From contig OU612065.1 in assembly GCA_914767715.1 (NCBI GenBank), positions 25,482,001-25,546,000 of the forward strand: 64,000 nt of DNA, read 5' to 3'. The stretch is from Membranipora membranacea. Taxonomy: Eukaryota; Bryozoa; Gymnolaemata; Cheilostomatida; Membraniporidae. Shown one piece after another: positions 1 to 12,639 of the stretch (within the stretch, counting starts at the first letter, position 1; the number at the start of each line of letters is the position of its first letter). The translations under genes were made by a program, and so were the position numbers. The notes below the pieces were generated by a model. It saw only the letters and a program-made list of their open reading frames with translations, was not told the DNA's origin and made no database searches.

Positions 1-3000
1 TATTTTAGCAGCACTTATTCTCTGTAGAGATGACAGTGTTGCGTCTCGTATCTTTACTCTCAAAGTCTCGTCATCACAAACTATGTGAATGGATCCATCC
101 TCTATCTGTATTAGACACTCACCATTTTGCTGCAAAATATAATGCATATGGACCAATAAAATAAATTGAATAATTAAAATAAATAAAATTGATCAACGAT
201 AATATGACCCATGACGCGGGATTCAAACAAACACAAATTTATTAACTTAAATTTTATGACAATTTTATTAAAGTAAACAAAACTGATCAACATTCATATG
301 GCCCATGAGACGGGATTCAAACAAACACGAATTGTTGAAGCTTAATTTTATGTCATTTAATTCCCTGCTTCATGCTAATAGTAAGAACGCTAAATACAAT
401 ACATGCATACATAAAATAAATTCTTTTAATAACCACCAATGATACTCACCAAATCAATGATGAAATTTCCATCTCCTAAATCGTCTACCTTTACATCAGA
501 TATACCGCACTACAAACGACAATCAAAGAAAAAATTGTGTGAGTATAACAAAGACAAAATCTGTCAGACCGGTCAGATAGGGAATTTAGTTTGACGAGAC
601 GAGAATGTCCACATGACATTCAATTAAGAGTTGGTAATAATGCGCTGCAATCCACACTTAGATTAAAATGACAAAATATCAATATTTCTTTATTATGTGT
701 GTCTGATTAATATTGACAGCCCACCCTGAGGTGTGCCTGAGATCTCGCTTTAAACAATATTATGGAAAATGGAACAAGACATCGTCAAAGTGCTCCGACT
801 TGAGTTTTGGCTATACATCTTTTTTTTTCAATGAAAACTCATTTTAGTATTCTCTTATAATGAAATAAAGAAGTAGAGAGAAATGTTGAAACTAAATAGT
901 CAGCCAGATATTCTGTGACTAGAATGGCGTAAATCCACCAACTAATTTTAGAACACCACATAAACATCACATGACAGAGTGAAATTTTTTCACCTGTTCC
1001 AGCCGGTGGGTGTAGTCACCCATATCTAGATTACCAAACAGTATCGGCTTCTGAAGCTTCTTTTTCTTAACTCTCGGCAAATCAATGTTCAGAGACTGAA
1101 AATATCAATAATAAATAGTGTTATAGACTCTCATTGGATTAAGTGTTCAGCATGGGTATTTTTGGAACGGCTGTTGACACTGTTGGGTGTTATTGTGCAG
1201 TTGAAAGCGTAATTCCATTTCCTATATTTGCGTTACAAGCGCAAATAAGAAATTATTTTATTAAAAATTAAACGCATGGAGTGATCGTTGACGTCTAAAC
1301 GGCGACATAGTTAGAATGCTTACCTCGACAGTATAGGTATTGTTATTGTTTTTTATCTGAGCTGCCAGCTGGACAACAGCTACACCGGGTTTGACTTCTG
1401 TAGGCATCATATCAGCAGCCAACTGAGAAACAAAACATAATTCAATATTACAAGTAAATATGTCATTTACTATGCAGTAGAAACTGCTCAATCATTAAAT
1501 GTCAGTAAGTTTAAGTAGTATTCCGCATCAAATATAAACCAACTTGACATTGGACAGTGTGGACAACGGCCACCTCATATTTCACACTTATATATCTTAG
1601 CCAGAGTAAAGTTTAGCTAATTTGAGGGAGACTTAATGATAGCTAGCACTAATTTTCACTAGCTAAGAAGAGAGTTTTCTAAATTTAATGAGGCGGAGTA
1701 AATGTGAGCTAGCTAAGAATCACGCTATTTCAAGCATTTGCAAATGGCGAACTTTTGATCCTGCGAATACTCTAATAGAGTAAGTCTCTGATTTGTCTTT
1801 GAGTACAATATCCATTAATTTAATTATAATACCATAGGATCCATATTGACACTGATGTAGCTTCTTTTCACAGGTAATTGCAGCTCATCTAAACCTCTGT
1901 GTTTTATAAGATTAGACTGCTGAGGCTCAATAACCAGATCTGCCCTGTCTGAAATAAATAAACTGTCATGTAACCGTCATACACTGTCATTTCACCGTCA
2001 CGCACTGTCATGTAACCATCACACCTCGTCATGTGGCCGTCACAAGCTGTCATGTTAGTGTCATCTAGTGTCATGTGGCCGTCACTAGCTGTCATGTTAA
2101 TGTCATCTACTGTCATGTGGCCGTCACAAGCTGTCATGTTAATGTCATCTACTGTCATGTAACTGTCATATAACCGTCACAAGCTGTCATGTAATCATCA
2201 CACACTTTGTAATGTTACCGTCATACACTGCTATGTAGGTGTAAAAATACCTACCATGCTGACAATAATTGATTACCCTACACGGCTTGGATATACCAAG
2301 AGCAGCATGATTTAGAAAACACTTAGCAGTCTGATAAGCTAATTGTGTTGCATAATAATGGGTAGCTAAGTGGCAATAATTGCAGGTGACATATTATTAT
2401 CTCTTTGCTATTGATTGTCTACCATAGTTCATGGGCACTAATTCAACACATAATGGCCAACGTCTTGATAACCAATATAGTCATTTAGACTCACTTGGTT
2501 GTAGCGTTGGAGGTGAAGTATACTGCTCTGGAATAACTAAGTGTCTTGGTCTCAGGTCTCTTATCAGCTTGTTAGCCTGAGCGAAGCTGAGCCTTGTGTC
2601 TATAGGACAATGTATAACTCTCATATGTACGGGCTGGTATGGAGACAGAGCATCCAAGTGATTTACGTCTGGATCTATAATCATACAAACACTATGTGAA
2701 ATATCCACAGTTAATTCGCAGACTCGATGATCATACTTCACTTACTAACAGATTACGAATAACATAGAAAGTATCTCCTGTACCTTATAAATGCTATAGG
2801 TAGAAGGAAAACATTTACTGCCCCATTGTTACTAGCAGCTGGCATAAAGAAGATTGTCGCTATAATATGATAAAATAGGCGATAAAGTGAGCAAGGGGTT
2901 TTGGTTGATGACAAAAAAACTTTTAATCATCACAATGAAGACCAAATGAGGTCTTTCGAGTTTACTTATGTGTTGACAGTGACAGGCAAACTTAATCTTA

Positions 3001-6000
3001 CAGTAACACTGCAACACAGAACAGTTTTAACAGTTATGAATTGACAAAAAAAATTTTTGGTGTTGGAAGAAAAATTTCACATCATACCTGTGAATATGAT
3101 TGAGTTGTGTTTATCCGATGAGAAAAGAGTCATAAAGTGTGTCATATCTCCGCATCTCAGTGTGGGATGTCCTCCGAATATCACACAAGGTGTTCTGTAT
3201 GCTTCATTAAACTCTCCATATATGTTAGGAAATGCTTTGAGTCTACCGGTTTTCAATAACTACAAAGCAATAAGGTAAGTTAGGTTATAAATTCAGCAGA
3301 CAAAGTGACACCAAATGAACATGAGGAGACATCTTTCCATAATCCCTTACATGGAGCGTTTTATCACAGAGTCTACAATAACTACAAGTAAGGTAAGGTG
3401 ATAAATTCAGCAGAACCTAATGAACTTGAGGAGATAACTTCCCACAATGCCTTATATAGAGAGTTTTACCTCAGAGATATGGCGCAACTTACCTCGGCAT
3501 GTAAGAATGGTGCTTCAGGAAGGTAAACACTGGCTGTCTTTGATGACGTCAGCCTGAAACAGAAAGTTTACATTCATTGATTATGTACGTATTTCATGAA
3601 TAGTTATTCCATAAACACTTTTTTTGTTATCTTCAGGGTCAAACTACATAAAAATAGGTAAACTTTTTGGCAAATATAAGTGTCATTCTGCGTGGGCGCG
3701 AACTGCATGTTTGTATCCTAACTAGGCAGATAAAACAAGAATAAGTTCTAGAATTATGACTTACCACTCAGCATATATATTCGAGTAAGCTAAGCTAGCT
3801 TCCGCTTTTTCAGAGATGAAGTACATAGGTATGTGAGATAAACTACAGGTCTTTAAATGTGAGGCGAGACATTCAAACATATCAAACGTTACTCCACATG
3901 GCAGGCAAGGTATGAGCACATTACCTCCTTTCTTTAGCGTAGCAGCTGAAAAATATGTCAAATTTATTTGTGTCAGACGGTATAATCACGCAAGTTTACA
4001 ATAATGTTCATAACGGTCACACAGCCTGAAGAGACAAGTTTTTACCTCATTCATCTAAACTTGTGATTTGTGAGCCACGTGCAATAAGAAATAGTCTGGA
4101 CAGGGTGTTGTTAATGATCATCAAGCATACACTAATATGACACAGAGTTAAAGCAATAGCGACCAGCAAAGTAGGCCAAACTTACAACATATATGGCAAT
4201 GGTACTATAATACCATACTTTAATACTATATTATTATAGTATTATGATAACATACTTGAATTTCATTCAATCATATTGAATCTTAGCTACAAACGAACCT
4301 GCTGCCATACAGAATTCTCCTATCATAGTATCTGGGTTATTCATAGGAGATCTGGTGAGATTAGTTATTATCATAACATCACTTCTCTTCAGTGATGTGT
4401 GCTCCATGGGCTTAAAATAAATACCAAGCCAAATTTGAAAAAAATATAACAACTTATCGATAGCTGATTTTGAAAGGCATTCTCATCAAATGAAAGTTAT
4501 GCCAATAAGTTCTAAAAAATAGAGATACAGCTTATAATTGGATTCACAAACAACTTTTATTATAGCAATGTCCATTAATGTGAGAACATAACCCATGAGG
4601 TCGGTCCCTAATTCATTAAGAGATCTGGCCTTGCACTAGCAGAACATAATAAGGCATTAGAAGAACGGAATTAGAAGCAGGGTTAATGAGTCTGTATCAA
4701 GCTTTAAAGAAGCTAAAAGACATCAGTAAGTTTCTAGCTATGATACATGATTAGCTACTACACTCACCCTTGGATGTGTGGTGAGAGTAGATGATCCAGC
4801 TATATAAGTTACCCTCTCATGGTCAGAGTCGATTATCCAATTACAGCTTCCAATACAATATCCAGAGCTTATGGCCATAATGCTTAGCAGCCCAAATATG
4901 CTCTACAGAGAAGAAAATATGGACATCAAATTATTTCAGCCGCGCATTACTGCATTGGCAAACTAAGCCCTTAATATGGTCACCAATAATCTCAGGTGCC
5001 TTCTTTATGAACAAACACACATAAAAAATAAAATCTATAAGTGTAGTAGCAGCATGATTTATTCATACATGATACTTGCTGACGGACACCACATTGGAGG
5101 CATGAACGATGTTATTCCTGCCTTTGAATTGTCTGAGAAAATTCTTCAAAGATATTAAATGACTAGAAACAAGAAAAAACTAGATCACTATTACATTTTG
5201 TGGTGTTTATTTACATTTTTCTCATTGTAGGCAACAGTGTGTACTTTTGTGAGACAAGAGTTGACATTTTCCTGAGTATAGATTTGTCTCCACTTGTGAT
5301 TATCACTCAGAGCCATCAATAACTCAGCTGGAACACCGCTTTAAAATATCATAGAAAAGATCACGCAATTGAAGCAATAATATGCACCAAAAAGGTCTTA
5401 AAGTGTTTAGGAAAGCAAAAAACAACCACCCTTCATATCCAAGTATTCTCATAGCAATGGACAAAAATACCAAATTTACTCGCACAAGGACATTATTGAA
5501 TGATATAATTAACTTCAAAGTGCAAAAACTCATGGTCTAGACTCTAGAGAATGTGATCTCCCATGTTACAGATTAACTTAAAATATATTTTCCTAGGCTA
5601 CCTTTGACCAATACTGATTTGTGATAATTTCTGGTGATTGTATAGCAGCCTTGAAACTGTCCTAGGCAATCCAGGGCTAGGCCTACTGTACTATTGTTTG
5701 TCGATCATGATTTTAGTGTTAATATGTAACAGGGATGATAACATACTCTAGACCCTGGGTTTTCGCACTATGAAATCGGCTATATCTTTCAAAAATGTCC
5801 TAGTGAAAGTAAATTTAATGTTTTTGTTCATTGCTATGAGAATGCTTTGATATGAAAATTGACCCACGATGATGTTCATTATGACCCTGAACATAATGTT
5901 TGATTTGTTAGCCACAAGAACATAAATTATATAGGCTTACCCGATATTATCATCCAGTGTTAACAGTGATGGATGATGCTCATTGGCCTCTCCCAGATAT

Positions 6001-7567
6001 TTAATTAGTTCCTCCATCAAGTGTCTACAGATTAACAATCAGAACGTTGTACTTCAAAGGCAGAAAAGCAGGCTTGTAGCCCTAAATACAAGGAAACAAA
6101 TCTGACGATCAAATCACTCTTAGATAATTGAAAATATATTCAGATAATAATTTGAGTAGTTGCACCAGCCAAAAGTTTCCCTATTAATGCGACAGTATAA
6201 GTCAAACTGAAAAAGTATGGTCTGCTGCCAGGATGATAGATCACATAGCAAAGACTCTATTTATGTGATTCATTTTGGCGCCCATGACACCACGAAGGGT
6301 GTATTTACATCTATCTATCCACTTATCTGCTATCTATTAATTTACAAATAGTACTCTCATACCAGGCTCAAATTAATGTAACAAGTCACATACCTTCCAG
6401 TTTGGATAGTAGGATCTGTAGCGTATATGGTACCTTTAAATCCTGTGTTCTCTGTGATAAATGGCAGGGCCAACATTGATAAGTAGTTTGAAATTATGAT
6501 AGCATCCAAACTTGCAAGATTTACAGCATCTATCTATATAAACAACAATAAAAATGAAATTCTTAACCTTTCAGCCAAGGTGATGATTTGGATGGCTGAG
6601 GATAAGCTTAGTACACAGCAGTTGTAACCTTAGAGGCTTCGATAAACAATTCTTCTGTTAGGAAGAAGACATCATGAAAACCACTAACAAAATGTTTTGA
6701 CCTCTATGGCACCGTATATTTTATTTAGTGAGAGACTCACCTCTGGAAGTCCAACAAGAGGTTCCGAGTCAAAGAAATATCTTCCTCCGCAATCTTTAAT
6801 ATCCTATGTAAATAAAACAATACAGATTATATGTGCATATGATTATCTATATTTAGGACACATGATACTTTAAATAGGAGAGAGACATGACGACAGCTTG
6901 ATACATAATTGCCAGCCTCAATCAAATAAAAGCTGTGGAAACACTTCTATGCTAATAAACAACTTACGCAAGGCACAGTATTTATACCGCCAGACTTGTT
7001 TGCTGGAACTGCCACTGACCCAAACCTCTTAGCTTCTCTACAAAAGAAAAAAACACATTACCACAACGAGTAAATTGTCAGTGAAAATTCTGCAAGCTAA
7101 TTTCAGGATTGACTGAAGTCGAAAACACAAAAACTGAGTGATAATTACTGCTGGGCTATCTCTATATGGTGGTGACTGATAATACTACAGTGTATAACTC
7201 ACTTGGAATGAACACTGAAGACTGGTAGGAAATGAAGCAGTGAATTCAGATCCAGTCCACAATCCAGCATAATATGGGTATCCTTGAACTTCAGCACATA
7301 GCATGGCCTGTTGGTCTCACCGGATAGGCAAAACTTCAGAAAATAGGAGAAAACTAACAGCATAATGTATAGATTAAAGCATCTTTATCTTCTGTTCAAC
7401 CATTAAAATTTTTTTATCCAATCGAGCTTACTGCTAATAATTGTAGGCAGCATGAATTCACTGAAATGGATGTACAATAATACTGCAATAATCAAGTAGG
7501 ATGTAAAAAGGCTCTGTGAGATATAGCCCTGTTGAAGGGGTTCAACACTCAATCTTACCAGGCGCAT
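1..7567 (-). CDS. INTS9: Integrator complex subunit 9 (3' end runs off the window)
   Basis: INTS9 is the catalytically inactive metallo-beta-lactamase/beta-CASP partner of INTS11 in the nuclear Integrator complex, which cleaves snRNA and nascent transcripts. Eighteen coding exons: 7559-7567, 7203-7333, 6968-7037, 6741-6803, 6394-6533, 5941-6024, 5215-5338, 4768-4902, 4299-4410, 3765-3945, 3493-3553, 3088-3259, 2495-2674, 1833-1948, 1324-1422, 994-1095, 450-509, 1-129. All phases agree, giving 656 codons; human INTS9 is 658 aa, so only the last few residues are missing. The first coding exon carries just three codons (MRL) plus 5'UTR to 7636, whose 3' splice site shows an upstream UTR intron. 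Family landmarks: CLSG near the N-terminus, [43 protein letters not shown] and the C-terminal IQIEDG/VCDDE segment. The usual HxHxDH zinc motif is not seen, as expected for INTS9. Identity is firm; exact exon ends are inferred. Confidence 0.95.
1965..2232. repeat. Minisatellite (about 21-bp unit, 42-bp higher-order period) in an INTS9 intron
   Basis: About a dozen imperfect copies of a unit containing CTGTCATGT...CCGTCA are arranged head-to-tail. In the middle, alternating CCGTCACAAGC and TAATGTCATCTA variants make a 42-bp period. It lies in the INTS9 intron between exons 1833-1948 and 2495-2674. One strand stays open through it and encodes a repetitive MTxxD peptide, which I regard as an artefact of the repeat period being a multiple of three. 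Confidence 0.85.
3251..3478. repeat. Tandem duplication (about 110 bp, two copies) including an INTS9 3' splice site
   Basis: Copy one (about 3251-3366) and copy two (about 3367-3478) both run from CAATAACTACAA through GATAAATTCAGCAGA to TTTTA(T/C)C(T/A)CAGAG, with small gaps. Copy one overlaps the start of INTS9 exon 3088-3259, so the duplication also copied that exon's 3' splice site (read on the minus strand as TGTAG before TTATTG). Confidence 0.8.
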
Positions 7568-7636
7568 GATGCTGATGAGGGTTGATAAGATATATGTCCA
7601 GATGCTGATGTGTGGTTTTATGTTGTCGAGGTTTAT

Positions 7637-8401
7637 CTACAAAGAGAAAAAGAAAATATGAGTGTTCTCAGTAAGGATCAGGACATTGTTTTATTCGAGC
7701 AGAGTTATCAGATTGCTGTGTGTGTGTGCACACATATTATTATACTTATAGAGTGCCAGTGAGTGACCAAGGAGCTGGAAGTTCCTAGCCATGGATACAT
7801 GATACAGATACAAGCATGTATTGTTTGCCAATGTGTGTCCTTGATGATCAAAAATACCCCAACCAAGGCCAAACCATAGTTAGTAGTAAGTACATGGATT
7901 GGATGGACAGTCACATTATTAATATTATACTATATATATTTATATACAAGTAGGGTAGTATATAATGCGTTGTTATGCTTGTTACTCCAGATGATATCTA
8001 TGCTGCTAAGGAAATTGTGATGGTGTACGCATCAATCATGTCACTACCAGTGACCTACCAAATCTTTCCAGTGAGTGTGGGAATTTACCTGGCTTTTTGA
8101 TCAACTCAAGAAAAAACAAAAATTGTGAAGAAAGTGAAAGAAACTGCAGAAGTTCACTCATTAATATAACCAAAGAAACTACCAATGGTTAGGGCTGATA
8201 GATGTTTTTCGGAAGAATGAACTTTTAGGCTAAAACAAACTTGACCTTCAATATGAAACTTTGACCCATAAAATCATTGAGCCAATCAGACCCAGACACG
8301 AAGGAAAACCCCTTTCATTCATTTATAAAGGAACAAAATCTGAGGTAAAAGACACATCACAAAAGTCAGTTCAACTTGGTGTCCTAATCTGAAGAGTGGT
8401 C
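7637..8401. promoter_or_regulatory. Divergent promoter region between INTS9 and PDIA6
   Basis: INTS9 is transcribed leftward from an unseen first exon above 7636, and PDIA6 rightward with its ATG at 8402. No credible coding exon lies between them. The PDIA6-proximal part has a CCAAT box at 8282-8286 and a TATA-like TTTATAAAG at 8322-8330, about 70 bp before the ATG. The rest is AT-rich with no recognised motif. Shared control of the two genes is possible but not shown. Confidence 0.6.
8282..8300 (+). promoter_or_regulatory. ERSE-like element (CCAAT-N9-ACACG) upstream of PDIA6
   Basis: The ER stress response element consensus is CCAAT-N9-CCACG, bound by NF-Y plus ATF6/XBP1. Here CCAAT (8282-8286) is followed after exactly nine bases by ACACG (8296-8300), one mismatch in the second half-site. 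It sits about 115 bp before the PDIA6 start codon and just upstream of a TATA-like box, which is where such elements lie in ER chaperone genes. Confidence 0.55.
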
Positions 8402-11400
8402 ATGATGACACATAGCATTTTCCTAGGTAAGAAATGCTCTCTATCAAAGCTTTTCCCATATTATCAATGCATCTTAACCCAGTCAAATAATTTTAATAAC
8501 AAATAAGGATTGAAGTGGCAATTTACAATTAAATTGATATATATATATAATATAATTATTTCAATAGCAAAAAATAGTAAATACTTCCTTTAATTTATGT
8601 CGTGAAAAATTTAATGTATTATTGTATGTATTGCATGCATATCAGAATTGCCAATTTGTTCTCATTTGTATGGAAAATAGCTGTCCAACCCCATATACAC
8701 TCTACCTAATTTAATACTCCTATGAATAAATAATGCTATGGTAACTGATCATTTGGCTTTTTATTTCATATCATCATGTCTATCATTTGATATTACAGGT
8801 GTGTTGGTTCTTATTCCGCTGACATGCGCCTTATACAGTTCGTCTGATGATGTGATTGAGCTAACCAGCAAAAACTTTGACAGCAAAGTTATAAAAAGCG
8901 ATGAGCTATGGATAGTTGAGTTCTATGCACCATGGTGTGGTCATTGTAAAAACTTGGCTCCTGAATGGAAAAAAGCTGCTAAAGCATTGAAGGTAAAACA
9001 TAATATCTCTGATTTATGATTTATTTGAATTCAGTTGAGTGTGTTAAGCTACATGCCGACAGTTATGACAGCATCATGTTCGGAAATTTGAAATATTGTT
9101 TAATAATTAATTTAAAACTACCAAAAAAAGCACATTTTATCTGTTGACAATCGGTAACTCAAGTAAATGTTTTCATAAGAATTACCCACCTCCCTCATAT
9201 TTTACGTTTTCTATAATTTTCAGGGAATCGTCAATATTGCCGCTGTTGATGCAGATACACACAGAGATGTTGGTGGGCGATTCAGTGTACAGGGCTTCCC
9301 TACCATCAAAGTGTTTGGTTCAAACAAGAACTCTCCATCAGACTACCAGGGTGGACGCACTGCTCAGGCTATCGTAGATCAGGCCTTGAGTGAACTGAAA
9401 AAGATTGTAAACGCTCGTATGGGTGGCAAGTCTGTAAGTTGTATTTTTAAAAATAATTCGGTGTGGTGTGGGTTTCTATTACATTTCTATACATATATGT
9501 CTATACATGTCAAACTTGCTACACAGAAATTAAAAAAATTCCTTCCTTCACTATCTCTTTTTTTTCGGCATCATTCTGAAAACATTCCGCTATTGGAATG
9601 AAATAGACTGCCAATGCAAGTATTAAATAAAAATAATCTATTAGTAATCTTATTATCTAGAAATTATTTGAAGATATAAAGATGGTAGAATTTCATATTT
9701 CTCAGTTGTTCATTCCGATATTATGTGTTCTTCAGGGCGGTGGTAGTTCAGGAGGAAGCGGCGGAAGTGGCTCAGACAAAGATGTAGTCGAGCTTACAGA
9801 GAGTAACTTTGACAAACTCGTAATGCAGAGTGATGACATGTGGCTTGTTGAGTTCTTCGCTCCATGGTGTGGACATTGCAAGAGCCTTGCTCCTCACTGG
9901 GCTAGCGCAGCCTCTCAACTCAAAGGAAAGGTAGGTCCAAGCACAGTATCATACCAGGGCCTTTCAGCTTCAATGATGTAATAAAAAAAAGCTGAAATCT
10001 GCTTGCAAACTTTGTTACTAATCATTCTGACAAGTTTGACATATATAGTAAGGATATATATCCTCAATTTGTGTTGACATGTTAATAAATGCTATCAAAT
10101 AAAATTATGTGGCAGAGAGTATGCTGAACCAACATTAAGCTGATGTGTAACTTCACTATTGGTTAATTCAAGGAATTAACTCCTTGGTTAATTACTGGGT
10201 ACTGGTGCTCAATTAGATGTGATATATTTGTTATGAACTGCCTTGAGGAAGGCTTGATATAATATCCAATAGCGATAATTGGCATGGTAAAGGCTTTTGT
10301 ATCTCTTATCTTGTGTGAAATTTGTTTTGGCTATTGTTGCTCTGTTTGCGTAATTAATTGAAAACCCTTACCTTTTGCTACCCTTGGGCATAAGCCCCAA
10401 GCTATGTTCTTTGGTCTGAGGCCTCATACTGTGAATGAGAAAGTATTGTTTTTGTTGACCATAATAAATGGCCCATCTATATCTCCACAATCAAAACTTC
10501 AATTATAGTCCTATCCTAGCCTATACCATTCTAACTAGAAACAACCTAGGAGAGTTTGGTAATTTCAGGTTCCTGGCAAATTCAGCTAATATCATTAATT
10601 ATTTTGTATCTGGTCATATTTCAGGTTAAACTCGGAGCTGTTGATGCCACAGTGCACGGAGGTCTGGCCTCTAGGTACGGTGTTAGAGGATATCCTACCA
10701 TCAAATACTTTGCTCAAGGCAAGAAAAGTGACGCTGAGGAGTATGACGGAGGTAGAACCACGGGTGACATCACCAGCTGGGCCCTGTCCAAGTTTGAGGA
10801 ACAACTCCCAGCACCTGAAGTTACTCAGGTAGGTCTAAGTGTATATAAGCCTCAAGTTTGCTACATGTAATTCTTGCCGTTTTCCCCAATAACAAGTACG
10901 TTCCCATTTAAATGACTTGTGCCAACTTACTCATTTCCAATGCTTTTCCATGCCGCTCACCTTGACTAGAAAAGATTACATTATCGAAATATATGTCTGT
11001 ATGTGTTGTGATTTGTGTAGACCATTGAGCCAATTGGATAGTTATAAGCTTTGGGATGAGATACTTTTATGTGTATCATACTAAATCCAAATATTTGTTT
11101 ATAGTTGAGTAAGCAAGAAGATCTGAAGGCTGCCTGTGATGATAGCCAGCTGTGTGTGATTGCTGTCCTACCTCATATCCTAGACTGTCAATCTGAGTGT
11201 AGAAATAAATATATCTCTGTTCTTCAGTCTGAGGCTGATAAATTTAAGAAACAAAAATGGAGGTAAGCTATTGGATTTTGTTGGTGAATTGCGTATTCTG
11301 TTCTCCAAATAATCTTGTGGCAATTCTGTCATGTCATGTAAATTGGCTGATGATTAATTTGTCACAAACATGCAATAATATAAATTTATTCGTTAATTGT

Positions 11401-12239
11401 ATTAGGTAGTCAGTGGTTGTCTCATCGGCCATGCTTTGCTGTATTCCCAGCCATACTTGACTGTTATTGTAAATATTTTCTTCACTATCAATATCTACAT
11501 TGCAGCTGGTCATGGATTGAGGGAGCAGCTCAACCTAAGCTTGAGGAGGCTCTAGGAATCGGTGGCTTCGGTTATCCAGCCATGGCTGCTATGAATGCTA
11601 GAAAAATGAAATACGCAATCCTAAAAGGAGCTTTCAGTGCTGATGGTATCCACTCTTTCCTGAGGTAAGATATTTACGATAGCGATATTTAGCATAATAT
11701 ACAGTGTAAGCTGGTTAATTCAAACTTAATAATTCAAAATTCCTGTTAATTCAGACAAGGAAAGTTGGTCCCTTCAGCCAGGTCTCAATGCATTCTAATG
11801 TCACTTAATTCAAACTCTGCCTAATAAGAACAAATTTTTGTGGTCCCCAGAGGTTTGAATTAAGTGAACTGCACTGTACATTGATTTATCTCTTTTGCGT
11901 CACAGATTGTCATGACTGATAAAAAATAAGTAGGCAAAGGGTCTTCAGCAATCTGCTCACGCAACTTGATTTTCGAATGAGCCATTACTGGTATCAGGAA
12001 ATGCAATATGGCTTACAAATGAATGTCTGAATAACATCTCAACATATGTATTTTATTGCAGGGACTTGTCATACGGTAAGGGCTCTACTGCGCCAGTTGC
12101 TGGAGCAAAATTACCTGAAATGACTACCACAGACCCATGGGACGGTAAGGATGGCGAGTACCCAGAAGAGGATTATGGTGATCTCGATGATATCGAGCTT
12201 GAGCCACTTGATGGTGATGCCAAGAAAGATGAGCTATAA
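8402..12239 (+). CDS. PDIA6: Protein disulfide-isomerase A6 (P5/ERp5)
   Basis: ER-lumen thiol oxidoreductase that forms and rearranges disulfides in secretory proteins and works with BiP. Eight exons: 8402-8426, 8799-8992, 9224-9433, 9736-9930, 10625-10828, 11105-11262, 11506-11664, 12062-12239. All phases agree, giving 440 aa, the length of human PDIA6. The first exon encodes only MMTHSIFL; joined to exon 2 it gives a hydrophobic signal peptide ending near TCALYSS. Two thioredoxin a-type domains follow, each with an intact APWCGHC active site (about residues 50 and 190), joined by a Gly/Ser-rich linker (about 145-157). A b-like domain contains the SWSWIEGA segment, and an acidic tail ends in the ER-retention signal KDEL. 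I chose the upstream ATG at 8402 over the in-intron ATG at 8738 because it restores a clean signal peptide and uses standard splice sites. Confidence 0.96.
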
Positions 12240-12639
12240 ATGCATATCATCCTTAGGAAAAATACTGGAATTGTGTGCTCCCTGTATAAAGGAGCATAAC
12301 TCTTTCACCTTGGCTTACAACTGGTCATGGTTGCAGCCGCGAGTTAGACAATAATTCCAAAGGCATTTTGTTGTAAATATAATGCAAACATTATACTTGA
12401 ATATTGATATATGAGGTCTTTGTTTATGTAGAACTAATGCTAAATGATATTTACTTTCTCAATCTGATACACGATCATGTAGCTGAATATACATGTTATA
12501 TCTGTTACTATAGTTTTTTTTCTCGTCTGCATAAACTTGTAGAGAGACACTGTTTTTTGGTGCCTTCCCTCATAATATCCAAATAAAATCCGTCACAGTT
12601 TAAACTACAATTTGAGCTATTAAATTGTGTAAAACATTC
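12240..12639. other. PDIA6 3'UTR and convergent intergenic space
   Basis: This 400-bp stretch separates the PDIA6 stop codon from the stop codon of the convergent gene at 12640. It is AT-rich and non-coding. The only clear signal is the PDIA6 polyadenylation hexamer at 12582-12587. I found no AATAAA on the minus strand here, so the neighbour's transcript may run into the PDIA6 3' exon. Confidence 0.7.
12582..12587 (+). terminator. PDIA6 polyadenylation signal AATAAA
   Basis: Canonical hexamer about 345 bp after the PDIA6 stop codon, followed by T/G-rich sequence. It is the only AATAAA in this short space. Confidence 0.65.

Noticed and set aside
1904-2158. 84-codon reverse frame encoding a repetitive MTxxDxxM peptide
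   Set aside because: It is a by-product of the minisatellite period and overlaps the INTS9 exon 1833-1948 in another frame.
1965-2232. CRISPR-like regular repeats
   Set aside because: Units are contiguous with no unique spacers, and the setting is an animal intron.
8738-8798. PDIA6 start at the in-intron ATG at 8738
   Set aside because: The upstream exon 8402-8426 splices in phase and gives a proper signal peptide at the length usual for the family.
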